This document shows, one piece after another, positions 53,096 to 61,204 of a stretch of DNA of 64,000 bases. Source of the stretch: Bradyrhizobium ivorense (GTDB lineage: Bacteria > Pseudomonadota > Alphaproteobacteria > Rhizobiales > Xanthobacteraceae). Location: contig NZ_CAADFC020000012.1 of the NCBI RefSeq assembly GCF_900696085.1, positions 1 to 64,000 of the forward strand, given 5' to 3'. Every line of letters starts with the position of its first letter. Positions within the stretch are counted from its first letter, which is position 1. Made by a program: the position numbers and the translations under genes. The notes beneath the pieces were generated by a model. The model worked only from the letters and a program-made list of their open reading frames with translations, was not told where the DNA came from and ran no database searches.

Positions 53096-53972
53096 GCGCC
53101 TTCTCCTTGTGCGGCGCCGCGCTCTCGGTGCCGTGATGGCCAGCGGCCTGGCGCTGCTCGCAGAAATCGGTGTCGGAGCAGACGAACATCCGCCCGCCTC
53201 TGTCGTCGGTGACGATCTCGTCGAGATAGGAATTGTCGGCGCCGCACAGCGCGCAGGGCGCATCGAAGCGGTAGCGCGTGAACGGGTGGTCCTCGAAATC
53301 CAGCGACACCACGGTGGTGTAGGGCGGGATCGCATAGATGCGCTTCTCGCGGCCCGCGCCGAACAGCTGCAGCGCCGCGCAATTGTCCATCTTCGGATTG
53401 TCGAATTTCGGCGTCGGCGACGGGTCCATCACGTAGCGCGCATTCACCTTCACGGGATAGGCGTAGGCGGTCGCGATGTGACCGAAGCGCGCGATGTCCT
53501 CGTACAGCTTGACGTGCATCAGGCCGTATTCGGCGAGCGCATGCATGCGCCGCGTCTCGGTCTCGCGCGGCTCGAGGAAGCGCAGCGGCTCCGGGATCGG
53601 CACCTGATAGACCAGCACCTGCCCGGCATGCAGCTCAGCCTCGGGGATACGGTGCCGGGTCTGGATCACGGTCGCGTCCGTGGTCGAGGTCGTGGTGGCG
53701 ACACCCGCGGTCTTGCCGAAGAACTTTCGGATCGAGATCGCGTTGGTGGTGTCGTCCGAACCCTGGTCGATCACCTTCAAGACGTCGTCGGGACCGAGAA
53801 TCGCCGCCGTCACCTGCACGCCGCCGGTGCCCCAGCCATAGGGCATCGGCATCTCACGGCTGGCGAACGGCACCTGATAGCCGGGGATCGCGATCGCCTT
53901 CAGGATCGCGCGGCGGATCATCCGCTTCGTCTGCTCGTCGAGATAGGCGAAGTTGTACGTCGGCGCGTTCAT
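53088..53972 (-). CDS. phnJ: C-P lyase catalytic radical SAM subunit PhnJ
   Basis: The subunit that breaks the carbon-phosphorus bond with a 4Fe-4S cluster and SAM, yielding alkane plus ribose 1,2-cyclic phosphate 5-phosphate. The 294-residue protein carries the special cluster motif C-x2-C-x21-C-x5-C (CALC...CSDTDFC) near residues 238-270, together with GWGTGGVQVT and the catalytic Cys/Gly region. The ATG overlaps the phnI stop by 4 bp. Confidence 0.96.
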   Translation of the reverse strand: MNAPTYNFAYLDEQTKRMIRRAILKAIAIPGYQVPFASREMPMPYGWGTGGVQVTAAILGPDDVLKVIDQGSDDTTNAISIRKFFGKTAGVATTTSTTDATVIQTRHRIPEAELHAGQVLVYQVPIPEPLRFLEPRETETRRMHALAEYGLMHVKLYEDIARFGHIATAYAYPVKVNARYVMDPSPTPKFDNPKMDNCAALQLFGAGREKRIYAIPPYTTVVSLDFEDHPFTRYRFDAPCALCGADNSYLDEIVTDDRGGRMFVCSDTDFCEQRQAAGHHGTESAAPHKEKAHV

Positions 53973-55072
53973 TCCGCGGCCTCCCGCAGTTCCGGGGCCT
54001 GATTGGCTTCGGCGAATTCCTGGCGCAGCTTGCGCAACAGGCCGAGTTCGGACTGGAAGTCGACGTAATGCGGCAGCTTGAGATGCTCGACGAAGCCCGT
54101 TGCCTGCACGTTATCGGAGTGCGACATCACGAACTCCTCGTCCTGCGCCGGCGACTTGGCTTCCTCGTCGAGCTCGCGCGCGCGCAGCGCGCGGTCGACC
54201 AGCGCCATCGACATGGTCTTGCGCTCGCTCTGCCCGAAGGCGAGGCCGTAGCCGCGGGTGAAGCACGGCGCCTCGGTCGCGGAGCCCTTGAACTGGTTGA
54301 CCATCTGGCACTCGGTCAGCTCGATCGCGCCGAGCGGCACGGCAAACCCGGCGTCCTCGGCAAAGAACTCGACCTCGACCTCGCCGAAGCGGATCTCGCC
54401 GGCGAACGGATGGTTGCGGCCATAGCCGCGCTGCGTCGAATAGCCGAGCGCGAGCAGAAAGCCTTCGTCGCCGCGCGCCAGATTCTGCAGCCGCAGATCG
54501 CGGTCGGCGGGGAAGCTCAGCGGTTCGCGCGTGAGGTCGCTGACCGGCGCATCCGGCTCCGCCTGCGGCGAGGATTCGATCAGGCCGTCGCGGCCGAGAA
54601 TGTCGGTGACCCGCGGCGCTGGGGTCTGCGGTGCCTCGGCGGTGGCCGGCTGCTCCGGCACAAAGCCTTCGGCGAGCTGCGGATCGAGCAGGCGATGGGT
54701 GTAGTCGAAGGTCGGCCCCAGGATCTGGCCGCCCGGGATGTCCTTGAAGGTCGAGGAAATGCGCCGCCGCACCCGCATCTCGCCGGTGTTGACCGGCTCG
54801 CTGGCGCCGAAGCGCGGCAGCGTGGCGCGGAAGGCGCGGACCAGGAAGATCGCCTCGATCATGTCGCCGCGCGCCTGCTTTATCGCCAGCGCCGCGAGTT
54901 CGCGGTCATAGAGCGAGCCTTCGGTCATGACGCGGTCGACGCCGAGCGCAAGCTGCTCGGAAATCTGCGCCAGCGTCACCTCCGGCACATCGCGGTCGCC
55001 GCGCCGCTCATGCGCGAGCAGGCGATGGGCGTTCTCGATGGCGCGTTCGCCTCCCTTGACGGCTACATACAT
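53969..55072 (-). CDS. phnI: C-P lyase complex subunit PhnI
   Basis: Core subunit (367 residues) catalysing, with PhnG, PhnH and PhnL, the transfer of phosphonate to the C1 of ATP's ribose. Begins MYVAVKGGERAIENAHRLLAH, as in the family; later RRRISSTFKDIPGGQILGPTFDYTHRLLDPQL (quoted in parts: GGQILGPTFDYTHRLLDPQL) is characteristic. It overlaps phnJ by four bases and starts 3 bp after phnH. Confidence 0.95.
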   Translation of the reverse strand: MYVAVKGGERAIENAHRLLAHERRGDRDVPEVTLAQISEQLALGVDRVMTEGSLYDRELAALAIKQARGDMIEAIFLVRAFRATLPRFGASEPVNTGEMRVRRRISSTFKDIPGGQILGPTFDYTHRLLDPQLAEGFVPEQPATAEAPQTPAPRVTDILGRDGLIESSPQAEPDAPVSDLTREPLSFPADRDLRLQNLARGDEGFLLALGYSTQRGYGRNHPFAGEIRFGEVEVEFFAEDAGFAVPLGAIELTECQMVNQFKGSATEAPCFTRGYGLAFGQSERKTMSMALVDRALRARELDEEAKSPAQDEEFVMSHSDNVQATGFVEHLKLPHYVDFQSELGLLRKLRQEFAEANQAPELREAAE

Positions 55073-55075
55073 CGC

Positions 55076-55684
55076 TTACACTCCGCTTGCGACCAGCCGC
55101 GTGGTGCGCGGGATCGCGACAATGCTGTCGTCATGCACCAGCACGACATCGATGCCGCGCGGGAACAGAGCTTCGTTGATGGCGAGCCGAGCGAACAGAT
55201 CGCGCGGCCGGATCATCGCCTGCAGCAGCGCGCTGCCGTCGATGCCGGGGCCCTTCAGCTCGAAGGCCGGGCCGTGGGTCAGGCTTTCGACCTGCAGGAT
55301 CAGCGTGGTCGACCTATCCGGATATTCGCTGCTGCCGAACGCGAAGCGGTCGAGCGGCGGCAAGTGCTCGGCGTCGCCAATCAGCGCAAAGCTCGCGATC
55401 GAGGGCTCCTCGATCACGGGTGCGCTGGCGTGAAACTTCAGCCAGCGCGCGATGTCAGGCGTCGCCGACATCGCGGCGTCGAGCCAGATCGGCGTGTCGT
55501 GATCGAACAGCGTCAGCGCGATCGCGGCTGCGCCGCGCATCAGGCCTGCGGGCGTGCCGACGCTCGCGGTGACGCGCTGGACGCTGCCGGGACGGGCCAT
55601 CGCGTCCATCACCGAGCGGAAGGTCGACTGCGCCGACAACACCTTGTCGGCAAAGCCAGCGGGCAGTTCGGCAACTGTCGTCAT
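55076..55684 (-). CDS. phnH: C-P lyase complex subunit PhnH
   Basis: PLP-transferase-like fold subunit without PLP, 202 residues, part of the PhnGHI core. The family blocks FRSVMDAMARPGSV, TLFDHDTPIWLD and HGPAFELKGPGI are present. Starts 4 bp after phnG and ends 3 bp before phnI. The ATG at 55684 was chosen; the frame opens earlier inside phnG without a ribosome site. Confidence 0.94.
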   Translation of the reverse strand: MTTVAELPAGFADKVLSAQSTFRSVMDAMARPGSVQRVTASVGTPAGLMRGAAAIALTLFDHDTPIWLDAAMSATPDIARWLKFHASAPVIEEPSIASFALIGDAEHLPPLDRFAFGSSEYPDRSTTLILQVESLTHGPAFELKGPGIDGSALLQAMIRPRDLFARLAINEALFPRGIDVVLVHDDSIVAIPRTTRLVASGV

Positions 55685-55688
55685 CGCA

Positions 55689-56150
55689 TCACCCCTCACC
55701 GCGCACCATGGTGTAGAAATCGACCCGTGTCGCCGCGGTCTCCTCGGCTTTGCGGTCACGCTTGGCGATCATCGCCGCGCGCAGCGGCGCGATCACCTTG
55801 GCCTCTACCTCACCGGCGCAATCCGCCGACTGCACCAAGGCGTCGCACAGCGCGATCATTCGCGCCTTCTCGGCATCGCGGCCGAGCGTGTAGCCGAAGC
55901 CGACCTCGCCGGTCGCAAGCCGCACCGCGGCACGCGACACCGTCGCCTCGCCGAGATTGAACGGCGCGCCATCGCCGCCGATCCGGCCGCGCAGCATCAC
56001 AAGGCCATTCTCCGGCTCGCGCAGGTTCTCGTGCGCGGGCACTGCAACATCGGCGAGATGGCCGGCGATCGCGGCAGCGGCTGAATGCGCCAGCACCGCC
56101 ATCGCGGCCTTGCGCTCGGCCTGTTTGCTGTTCCGTCCGCTGCTGTCCAT
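55689..56150 (-). CDS. phnG: C-P lyase complex subunit PhnG
   Basis: First gene of the operon; 153 residues, beginning with a basic ERKAAMAVLAHS stretch and containing the family block GLVMLRGRIGGDGAPFNLGEATVSRA (cited only by its central GAPFNLGEATVSR part). It forms the C-P lyase core with PhnH and PhnI. The ATG at 56150 lies 40 bp from the probable PhnF operator and 83 bp from the Pho-box-like repeat. Confidence 0.93.
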   Translation of the reverse strand: MDSSGRNSKQAERKAAMAVLAHSAAAAIAGHLADVAVPAHENLREPENGLVMLRGRIGGDGAPFNLGEATVSRAAVRLATGEVGFGYTLGRDAEKARMIALCDALVQSADCAGEVEAKVIAPLRAAMIAKRDRKAEETAATRVDFYTMVRGEG

Positions 56151-56189
56151 CCGCAACCCTTGTACAACCCTTGGGGCAAGCTTGCCTGA

Positions 56190-56221
56190 ATCAAGTTGTC
56201 TATGATAATAGACAACTTGAT
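56190..56221. promoter_or_regulatory. Probable PhnF operator ahead of phnG
   Basis: Inverted repeat with 14-bp arms (ATCAAGTTGTCTAT and ATAGACAACTTGAT) and a GATA spacer, no mismatch. The TGTCTAT half resembles GntR/HutC-type sites. It sits between phnG and the divergent phnF, about 40-71 bp upstream of the phnG start, where bound protein could block the promoter. Confidence 0.78.
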
Positions 56222-56232
56222 AGCCAACTGCC

Positions 56233-56250
56233 ATGACTGTTTCGTGACAA
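56233..56250 (-). promoter_or_regulatory. Pho-box-like direct repeat ahead of phnG
   Basis: On the minus strand: TTGTCAC GAAA CAGTCAT, two 7-mers 11 bp apart, against the PhoB consensus CTGTCAT-N4-CTGTCAT. It points toward phnG, 83 bp upstream of its start, next to the PhnF operator. Confidence 0.5.
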
Positions 56251-56278
56251 GCCGACGATTTCTGGATATCACCGCGGC

Positions 56279-57004
56279 ATGAGCATGCAGGAAAGTTCCG
56301 GTGTCGCCTTGTGGCGGCAGGTGGCCGACGGCATCGAGCGCGGCATCGCTGACGGCCGCTTCGCCGCGGGCGAAAAGCTGCCCGGCGAGATGGAGATCGC
56401 CGAAACCTACCGGGTCAACCGCCACACCGTGCGGCGCGCGATCGCAGCGCTCGCGGAGCGCGGCCTGGTGCGTGCCGAGCGTGGCAGCGGCACCTATGTC
56501 GAGGCGCAGCGCCTCGCCTATCCCTTGCGCTCACGCACCCGGTTCTCCGAGATCGTCGGCGCCGGCGGCCACGAGCCGCGCGGGCAGTTGATCGAAGCCG
56601 GCGACGACATCGCGACCCGCGAGATCGCGCGCGAGCTCGCCCTGAAACCCGGCGCGCCGCTGGTCCGGATCGAATCGGTGCGGCTCGCCGACCGCACGCC
56701 GATCTGCGTCTCCACCACCTGGCTGTCGGCCGAGCGCTTTCCCGACGCCGGCAGCGTGTTCGCCAACGTCCGCTCGATGACCAAGCTGCTGGCGCATTAC
56801 GGGATCAGGGATTACCGGCGCTCCACCACCCGCATCACCGCGGCAATCGCCGACGCCACCGACGCCGCGCGGCTCGATCTGGCGCTCGGCCGCCCGGTGC
56901 TGGTGGTCGACGCCACCGACGTCGATCCCGCCGACAAGCCGCTGGTGACCAAGCGCTCCCGCTTCGCCGCCGAACGCGTCGAGTTCCTGGTGGAGAACAG
57001 CTAG
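56279..57004 (+). CDS. phnF: GntR-family (HutC subgroup) phosphonate regulator PhnF
   Basis: A 241-residue regulator: N-terminal winged helix (about 12-75; EMEIAETYRVNRHTVRRAIAAL) with a UTRA-type ligand domain (about 95-235). Transcribed divergently from phnG, with the 32-bp palindrome in the 128-bp gap, so it most likely represses the C-P lyase operon and senses a phosphate-ester or phosphonate ligand. The ATG at 56279 was chosen; a second Met at residue 3 is possible. Confidence 0.9.
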   Translation: MSMQESSGVALWRQVADGIERGIADGRFAAGEKLPGEMEIAETYRVNRHTVRRAIAALAERGLVRAERGSGTYVEAQRLAYPLRSRTRFSEIVGAGGHEPRGQLIEAGDDIATREIARELALKPGAPLVRIESVRLADRTPICVSTTWLSAERFPDAGSVFANVRSMTKLLAHYGIRDYRRSTTRITAAIADATDAARLDLALGRPVLVVDATDVDPADKPLVTKRSRFAAERVEFLVENS

Positions 57005-57053
57005 TTAGCCGGCCTTCCGGACGAAGACACCGGGGCGATGGCCGATTGCACGA

Positions 57054-57190
57054 TTTCGGAATATTGGAAGGTTACAGGTGAGTTGCCCGACGTGTCAAGC
57101 GGCCTTTTCGGACAGTGTCCGGGTCGAACGACCGCCGCCGGCTACTTTGCATGGGGTTGTTTTTCACGATTCGGCTATTGCCCCCCTCGA
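57054..57190. repeat. Dispersed intergenic repeat, family H (copy 2)
   Basis: Same ordered blocks as 12769-12957 (TGAGTTGCCCGACGTGTCAAG, GGCTACTTTGCATGGGGTTG). It follows phnF. Confidence 0.75.
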
Positions 57191-57223
57191 CGGAGGGCGG
57201 ATCCGATGATGGCGAACTTGTTT

Positions 57224-57365
57224 CTCCCTCTCCCCGTCCTTGCGGGGAGAGGGTGGGGTGAGGGGCTGTCACCGCGAAAACGGTGAACGACCGACTCGTG
57301 GAGAGTCCCCTCACCCGGATCGCATTTCATGCGATCCGGCCTCTCCCCGCACGCGGGGAGAGGCG
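57224..57365. repeat. Dispersed palindromic repeat, CCCTCTCCCC family (copy 2)
   Basis: CCCTCTCCCCGTCCTTGCGG at one end and CCTCTCCCCGCACGCGGGG at the other, with inner pairs GGTGAGGGG/CCCCTCACC and GGATCGCAT/ATGCGATCC. With the preceding repeat it fills the 57005-57371 gap; no gene is seen there. Confidence 0.75.
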
Positions 57366-57371
57366 AAAGAG

Positions 57372-58220
57372 CTACACCACCGCCCTTTGGCCGATGATGG
57401 CGAAGCGCAGCTTGGTCGAGATGAAATCGATCGCGGCGACCGCGATCAGGATCATCAAAATCAGGAACGACACCTTCTGCCACTCCAGCACGCGGATCTG
57501 CTCGGCGAGCTGCAGGCCGATGCCGCCGGCGCCGACGATGCCGATGATGGTGGCCGAGCGCGTGTTCGACTCGATGAAATAGAGCACCTGGCCGGCGATG
57601 ACCGGCAGCACCTGCGGCAGCAGGCCGAAGCGAATCTCATGCAGCGCGCTGCCGCCGGAGGCCCTGATGCCCTCGACCTGCTTGCGGTCCGCGGCCTCGA
57701 TCGCTTCCGAGAACAGCTTTCCGAACGCGCCGAAGTCCGAGACCATGATCGCGAGCACGCCGGCGAACGGGCCGAGGCCGACGACGTTGATCCAGACCAG
57801 CGCCCAGATCAGCGTGTCGACGCCGCGGATCGAGTCCAGAAAGCGCCGCACCGGAAAGCGAATCAAGTTGGACGGGATGATGTTGCGCGCCGCCAGCAGG
57901 CTGACCGGCAGCGCCAGCAACGCCGCGAGCGTGGTGCCGAGCAGCGCGATCGACAGCGTCTCGCCGAGCGCCTGCATGTAGAGCGGGAACGACGAACCGG
58001 GGTTCGGCGGCAGCATCAGCATCGTGATCCAGCCGAGCTGGCCGATCCCGGCAAGCAGCTTCGACGGCGAGAAGTCGAGATCGACCAGCCCAAACACGTA
58101 GACCGCGAACGCGGCCAGAAGCATCGCCGGCATCGCCAGCCGCGCCGCGGCCGGCCGCGCGAACACGTCGGGGTATTTCGCACGCAGCCCGTCGGTATCC
58201 GGCTTCGGCAGCTGGCTCAT
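57372..58220 (-). CDS. phnE: Phosphonate ABC transporter permease PhnE (second)
   Basis: A 282-residue integral membrane protein with about six helices and the EAA-like loop (EAIEAADRKQVEGIRASGGS). It carries phosphonate across the membrane with the first PhnE. Its ATG overlaps the stop of the first permease gene (ATGA). The 5' end has a longer soluble stretch (SQLPKPDTDGLRAKYPDVF) than the first copy. Last gene of the leftward transport operon. Confidence 0.93.
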   Translation of the reverse strand: MSQLPKPDTDGLRAKYPDVFARPAAARLAMPAMLLAAFAVYVFGLVDLDFSPSKLLAGIGQLGWITMLMLPPNPGSSFPLYMQALGETLSIALLGTTLAALLALPVSLLAARNIIPSNLIRFPVRRFLDSIRGVDTLIWALVWINVVGLGPFAGVLAIMVSDFGAFGKLFSEAIEAADRKQVEGIRASGGSALHEIRFGLLPQVLPVIAGQVLYFIESNTRSATIIGIVGAGGIGLQLAEQIRVLEWQKVSFLILMILIAVAAIDFISTKLRFAIIGQRAVV

Positions 58221-59101
58221 CGGCGCGTCTCCTTGCCGAACAGCCGGCCGCGCAGCCAGCCGGTCGAGATGTCGATGATGAAGACGGTGACGATGATGGT
58301 GACGAGGATGGCGCTGACGTCCGAGTAGTAGAATTTGCGGATCGCGACCACGAGCTCCTGGCCGATGCCGCCGGCGCCGACAAAGCCCATCACCGACGCC
58401 TCGCGGACATTGATCTCGAAGCGCAGCAGCGCGTAGCTGGCATAGCCGGCCGAGACCTGCGGCAGCACCGCAAAGCGCATGCAGGACAGCCAGCTCGCGC
58501 CGGTCGAGCGGATGCCCTCGACCGGTTTCATGTCGGCGTTCTCGACGATCTCGGCGAACAGTTTTCCGAGCGCGCCGGTCGAGTGGATCGCGATCGCGAG
58601 CACGCCGGCCATCGGCCCGAGGCCGAACGCGATCACGAAGATCAGCGCGAACACGATGCCGGGCACGGTGCGCGCGAATTCCAGCAGGCGCCGCACGGTG
58701 AAGCGCAGCCACGGCCCGGGCGAGGTATTTTGTGCGGCGAAGAAGTTCAGCGCAAAGGCGAACACCGCCCCGGTGAGCGTGCCGACATAGCTGATCAAAA
58801 TGGTTTCGCCGAGCATCCGCAGCCATTTCTGCCAGCCCCAGAACCATTCGGCCGGATCGGTCCAGACCCTCGCCCCGGAATCGAGCGTGAGGATGCGATC
58901 GAAATAGCTGATGAAGTTGCCAAAATAGGTGAACAGCGTGCGCAGATTGACTTCCGCGCCGAACGCCGCGACCACCAGCGCCGCGCAGAACAGCGCGGTC
59001 GCGAGCGCCGCCTTCAGCCGCTTGCGCGAGACCGCCTTGCGGTAGGCCTCCTCGAGCGTCGCCAGTTGCTGGGCGGGGAGAATCGATACGGCCGTTGCCA
59101 T
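58217..59101 (-). CDS. phnE: Phosphonate ABC transporter permease PhnE (first)
   Basis: A 294-residue permease with membrane helices at about 30-50, 100-125, 140-160, 165-185, 240-262 and 265-285, and the cytoplasmic EAA-like loop (EIVENADMKPVEGIRSTGAS). It shows the PhnE family sequence GAGGIGQEL. It follows phnD after an 86-bp gap holding a strong hairpin. Together with the second PhnE it probably forms a heterodimeric channel. Confidence 0.94.
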   Translation of the reverse strand: MATAVSILPAQQLATLEEAYRKAVSRKRLKAALATALFCAALVVAAFGAEVNLRTLFTYFGNFISYFDRILTLDSGARVWTDPAEWFWGWQKWLRMLGETILISYVGTLTGAVFAFALNFFAAQNTSPGPWLRFTVRRLLEFARTVPGIVFALIFVIAFGLGPMAGVLAIAIHSTGALGKLFAEIVENADMKPVEGIRSTGASWLSCMRFAVLPQVSAGYASYALLRFEINVREASVMGFVGAGGIGQELVVAIRKFYYSDVSAILVTIIVTVFIIDISTGWLRGRLFGKETRR

Positions 59102-59140
59102 CGTCGCGGGCCACTCGGGCTAAAAGGGTTGAACGGAAAA

Positions 59141-59165
59141 GGGCCGGGTTGTCGCAACCCGGCCC
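59141..59165 (-). terminator. Hairpin after phnD, before phnE
   Basis: Perfect 10-bp stem GGGCCGGGTT/AACCCGGCCC, 5-base loop. On the transcribed strand TTTT follows the stem. It may partly terminate transcription or protect the phnD message, so that the binding protein is made in excess. Confidence 0.75.
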
Positions 59166-59187
59166 GGCTCGTGTGCTTGGGTGGCGA

Positions 59188-60123
59188 TCAGGTCGCCTTC
59201 TTCTTGCGCAGGCTGTCGACGAACTTGATCAGCTCGATGGTGCCGTCCCAATCCTTGGTGGTGGCGGGATGGAAGCCCTTCTTCTGACCGTCGGAGAGGC
59301 GATCGAACGCCGCCTTGTCCTTGGTCGGCGACTCGAAGAAGGCCTTGGCGATCGCGGCCTTCAGGTCCTCGGGCAGGTCGGAGTTATAGGCGTAGGGGCC
59401 GTTAATGATCGGCGCCGACTTGTGGATGATGCGGAAGTCGTCCTTCTTCATCGCCGAGCCGTCGGCGTTCTTCAGCATGCCCTTGGTCAGCATCTGGGCC
59501 AGCGTGGAATCGTCGTCGCTGGTCCACTGGTTGGCCGCGACGTCGACGGTGCCCTGCGACAGCGCCAGCACGGCGTTCTCGTGGCTGCCGGTGAACACGA
59601 CCTTGCCGAAATAGCCCTCGGCGTCGTGGATGCCCATCTTGTCGAGCTCGAAGCGCGGCACGTTGTTGCCGGAGGTCGAGTTCGGGTCGACCAGGCCGAG
59701 GTTCTTGCCCTTCAGGTCGTCGATGCTCTTGTAGGGGCTCGAAGCCTTGACGAAGAACACCGAGTAATAGCCGGTCGAGCCGTCGGCGTTGATGTCGTTG
59801 GCGAAGGCGTCGGTCTTGACGCCGGTCAGGCGGGCGCGGGCGAACGAGGCCGAGCCGTAGCTGGCGATCTGGATGTTGCCGGCGCGCTGGCCCTCGATGA
59901 CAGCCGCATAGTCGTTGGCGATGCGCAGGTTGACCTTCACGCCGAGCTCCTTGGAGAGATAGGCGACGAACGGCGTCCAGCGCTCGGTGACACCGGAGGC
60001 GTTTTCCGCCGGAACCACGGCGAAGGTCAGCTCCGGATACTTTGCCTTGTAGTCCTGCGCCGAAGCCGAGCCGGCGAAGGCCAGCACGGCGGCGCCGGCC
60101 AGCACGATGCGACGAGTGATCAT
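59188..60123 (-). CDS. phnD: Phosphonate ABC transporter substrate-binding protein PhnD
   Basis: Periplasmic binding protein, 311 residues, with a signal peptide (about 1-22, ending SASA), then the PhnD-type fold: LTFAVVPAENASGVTERWTP near residue 32, IASYGSASFARARLTG and GKNLGLVDPNSTSGNNVPRF (quoted in part). It binds phosphonates or phosphonate-like compounds such as AEP. It is second in phnC-phnD-phnE1-phnE2 and is flanked by hairpins on both sides. Confidence 0.94.
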   Translation of the reverse strand: MITRRIVLAGAAVLAFAGSASAQDYKAKYPELTFAVVPAENASGVTERWTPFVAYLSKELGVKVNLRIANDYAAVIEGQRAGNIQIASYGSASFARARLTGVKTDAFANDINADGSTGYYSVFFVKASSPYKSIDDLKGKNLGLVDPNSTSGNNVPRFELDKMGIHDAEGYFGKVVFTGSHENAVLALSQGTVDVAANQWTSDDDSTLAQMLTKGMLKNADGSAMKKDDFRIIHKSAPIINGPYAYNSDLPEDLKAAIAKAFFESPTKDKAAFDRLSDGQKKGFHPATTKDWDGTIELIKFVDSLRKKKAT

Positions 60124-60154
60124 GATTACCCCTCTTGTTGTAGTTACACCTGTT

Positions 60155-60175
60155 GGCCGGGCGATATGCCCGGCC
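60155..60175 (-). other. Hairpin between phnC and phnD
   Basis: Perfect 8-bp stem GGCCGGGC/GCCCGGCC with loop GATAT in the 75-bp gap upstream of the phnD start. It could be an RNase barrier or a processing site. Confidence 0.6.
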
Positions 60176-60198
60176 GTCCTGGTCGGAAACGGCGACGC

Positions 60199-61014
60199 TC
60201 AGGCTGCGGCGACGGAGCCGAGCGCCGGAACGGTCGCACCGTCGGGCGCCGGCAACGGTGCCGCGCCGATGACGTCATTGGCCTCGAGGTCGTAGAGCTC
60301 GCGGGCGATATGGTCGGTCAGCGCGGCCGGCGCGCCGTCGAACACGACGCGGCCTGCCGCCATGCCGACCAGGCGGTCGCAATAGGTGCGCGCCAGGTCG
60401 AGCGAATGCAGGTTGCAGAGCACCGTGATGCCGAAATGCTTGTTGATGCGCAGCAGCGCGTCCATCACGATTTTGGTGTTGCGCGGATCGAGCGAGGCGA
60501 TCGGCTCGTCGGCGAGAATGATGTCGGGCTCCTGCACCAGCGCGCGGGCGATCGCGACGCGCTGCTGCTGGCCGCCGGACAGCTGGTCGGCGCGCTGCGC
60601 CGCGAACTGGGCGATGTCGAACTGCTCGAGCGCGGACATCGCGAGCGCCCGGTCCTGCTCCGGCCACACCTGCGCCAGCGAGCGCCAGGACGGGATCTGG
60701 GCGAGCCGGCCCATCAGCACGTTGGTCAAGACGTCGAGCCGGCCGACCAGATTGAACTGCTGGAAGATCATCGCCGAACGCGCCCGCCACTGCCGCAGCG
60801 CCTTGCCGCGCAGCGCGGTGACGTCAGTGCCTTCGAACAGGATGCGGCCGGAGGTCGGTTCGGCGAGGCGGTTGATCATGCGCAGCAAGGTCGACTTGCC
60901 GGCGCCGGAGCGGCCGATCACGCCGACGAACGTGCCCGGCGCGATCGAGAAGGATGCGTTATCGACTGCGGCTTTCGTGCCGAAACGGCACGTCAGACCT
61001 TCCACCACCAGCAT
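60199..61014 (-). CDS. phnC: Phosphonate ABC transporter ATP-binding protein PhnC
   Basis: Importer ATPase of 271 residues. Walker A VIGRSGAGKSTLL near residue 35, signature LSGGQQQRVAIARALV, Walker B DIILADEPIASLDP. The ATG at 61014 with GGAG six bases upstream was chosen; a TTG four codons earlier is weaker. First gene of the transport operon, reading away from the divergent acetyltransferase operon; the gap holds the triple Pho-like repeat. Confidence 0.94.
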   Translation of the reverse strand: MLVVEGLTCRFGTKAAVDNASFSIAPGTFVGVIGRSGAGKSTLLRMINRLAEPTSGRILFEGTDVTALRGKALRQWRARSAMIFQQFNLVGRLDVLTNVLMGRLAQIPSWRSLAQVWPEQDRALAMSALEQFDIAQFAAQRADQLSGGQQQRVAIARALVQEPDIILADEPIASLDPRNTKIVMDALLRINKHFGITVLCNLHSLDLARTYCDRLVGMAAGRVVFDGAPAALTDHIARELYDLEANDVIGAAPLPAPDGATVPALGSVAAA

Positions 61015-61119
61015 GCAATGCTCCAACCGCGACGCGTTGGGCCACCGCTATCCCCGGTGTTTTACAGTTATGTGACGTGACTGCTGCGCTGCGGCGATCG
61101 TCCACACCCCACTCGACCA

Positions 61120-61148
61120 TTGTCATTGCGGCGTCATGATGCTGTCAT
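61120..61148 (+). promoter_or_regulatory. Triple Pho-box-like direct repeat
   Basis: TTGTCAT TGCG GCGTCAT GATG CTGTCAT: three 7-mers starting 11 bp apart (61120, 61131, 61142), the third a perfect CTGTCAT. The spacing is that of PhoB sites. It lies 57 bp upstream of the acetyltransferase start codon and 106 bp from phnC, so it may serve either or both operons. Confidence 0.68.
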
Positions 61149-61204
61149 GATGCATCTTGATGACACGCGCATCTCCCCCGAAGCCATGATTTGCTGAGGC
61201 TCTG

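Noticed and set aside
57372..59114. Single fused PhnE-PhnE protein
   Set aside because: The larger frame before 58220 is a shadow of the first permease; the ATGA junction shows two separate genes.
61027..61110. Pho box directed at phnC on the minus strand
   Set aside because: TGTCA-like pieces are present (GTCACGTCACAT) but not in the 11-bp register.
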